From NCBI GenBank assembly GCA_947445045.1, contig CANFCA010000095.1:1-5485 (forward strand): a stretch of DNA of 5,485 nt, in the 5' to 3' direction. The translations under genes and the position numbers were made by a program. Positions 4,940 to 5,485 of the stretch are shown piece by piece (position 1 is the stretch's first letter; the number at the start of each line of letters is the position of its first letter). The DNA is from Gallionellaceae bacterium. Its GTDB lineage: Bacteria > Pseudomonadota > Gammaproteobacteria > Burkholderiales > Gallionellaceae. The notes beneath the pieces are model-generated. The model was not told the origin of the DNA, ran no database searches, and worked only from the letters and a program-made list of their open reading frames with translations.

Positions 4940-5485
4940 ACTGCTAGATTTAGAATTAAAGACCTCTACGCAATCACGCCAGACGAGTTAAATACGGCAG
5001 AATTGTTGCGGAAAGTGGAACTGGTTTTGCATGGCGGTGCGCGGGTTTTACAATATCGAAATAAGCTGGCGGATGCAGAATTGTGCGTAGTTCAAGCAAT
5101 GGCGCTGCGAAAATTAACGAGCGAATTTAGCGCAACATTCATCGTCAATGATGACGTGCAGTTAGCGCATCAAGTTGCGGCGGATGGTGTGCATTTGGGC
5201 AGTGATGATGGCAGTGTAGCCGAGGCAAGGCAGCGCTTAGGCAATGATAAAATCATCGGTGTGTCTTGCTATAATCACATTGAGATTGCACAGCAGGCGG
5301 TTCAGCAAGGCGCAGATTACGTGGCATTCGGGGCATTTTTTTCATCATCGATTAAGCCGAATGCGCCCGTAGCGACTCTGGAATTGTTGCAGCAAGCGCG
5401 TCGTGAATTGAGCGTGCCGATAGTGGCGATTGGTGGTATCTCGTTACAAAATTGCGAGCAGTTAATCGAGGCGGGCGCAGATGGA
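4934..5485 (+). CDS. thiE: Thiamine-phosphate synthase, N-terminal part (3' end outside window)
   Basis: ThiE joins HMP pyrophosphate and thiazole phosphate to thiamine phosphate, using the product of the upstream thiD. The frame is open for 184 codons from the ATG at 4934 to the window edge; full ThiE is about 205-215 residues, so most is present. Visible TIM-barrel motifs: DLYAITPD, VLQYRNK (diphosphate site), FIVNDDVQLA, ADGVHLGSDD, IIGVSCYN, DYVAFGAFFSSSIKPNAP and VPIVAIGGIS. The ATG at 4934 puts DLYAITP at residue 10, slightly longer than usual N-termini, and has only weak GAAG upstream. It lies inside the REP-like element. An in-frame ATG at 4874 would add 20 residues encoded by the repeat, which I consider unlikely. 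Identification is sure; the start is moderately sure. Confidence 0.94.
   Translation, partial: MLTARFRIKDLYAITPDELNTAELLRKVELVLHGGARVLQYRNKLADAELCVVQAMALRKLTSEFSATFIVNDDVQLAHQVAADGVHLGSDDGSVAEARQRLGNDKIIGVSCYNHIEIAQQAVQQGADYVAFGAFFSSSIKPNAPVATLELLQQARRELSVPIVAIGGISLQNCEQLIEAGADG

Noticed and set aside
4790..4941. CRISPR-like array in the thiD-thiE gap
   Set aside because: The repeats are inverted rather than direct, only two units occur, and there are no regular spacers or cas genes.

Overview
The window looks like a chromosomal segment of a betaproteobacterium, probably Nitrosomonadales-like (Gallionellaceae, Methylophilaceae and Nitrosomonadaceae are candidates). This rests on protein character, moderate GC, the pdxA-rsmA overlap and the rubredoxin/thiD/thiE neighbourhood. 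The genus cannot be fixed from the sequence alone.

Layout. (1) Positions 2-502 (+): the C-terminal half of pdxA (vitamin B6 synthesis), overlapping the start of rsmA/ksgA (16S rRNA dimethyltransferase, to 1292, +). (2) Positions 1293-1451: a hairpin just after rsmA, then a ~120 bp inverted-repeat intergenic element that ends 2 bp from the next stop codon. (3) Positions 1452-2303 (-): an AraC-type HTH plus GyrI-like effector-domain regulator. A strong internal Shine-Dalgarno and ATG sit exactly at the domain junction, suggesting that the effector domain may also be made alone. (4) Positions 2410-3232 (-): an AT-richer gene of the DUF4393/Abi-alpha family, broken by a +1 frameshift near 2924; it looks like a decayed accessory (possibly phage-defence) gene. 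(5) Positions 3270-3838 (-): gloA (glyoxalase I) and, overlapping it by one base, a 59-residue rubredoxin gene. (6) Positions 3839-3915: a short divergent promoter region. (7) Positions 3916-4767 (+): thiD; then a composite REP-like repeat (4790-4939); then thiE (from 4934, running off the right edge).

The genes form three functional blocks. pdxA-rsmA is a housekeeping pair. Rubredoxin-gloA is a redox/detoxification pair read leftward. thiD-thiE supplies and joins the HMP-pyrimidine half of thiamine phosphate. Between rsmA and gloA lies an accessory stretch (repeat, AraC/GyrI regulator, broken Abi-alpha gene) that appears inserted into an otherwise core neighbourhood. I see no CRISPR array, tRNA, rRNA, transposase or riboswitch. 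The most noteworthy items are the internal start in the AraC/GyrI gene, the frameshifted Abi-alpha gene, and the repeat that contains the thiE start codon. I see no clear evidence of a wholly new multi-gene system.
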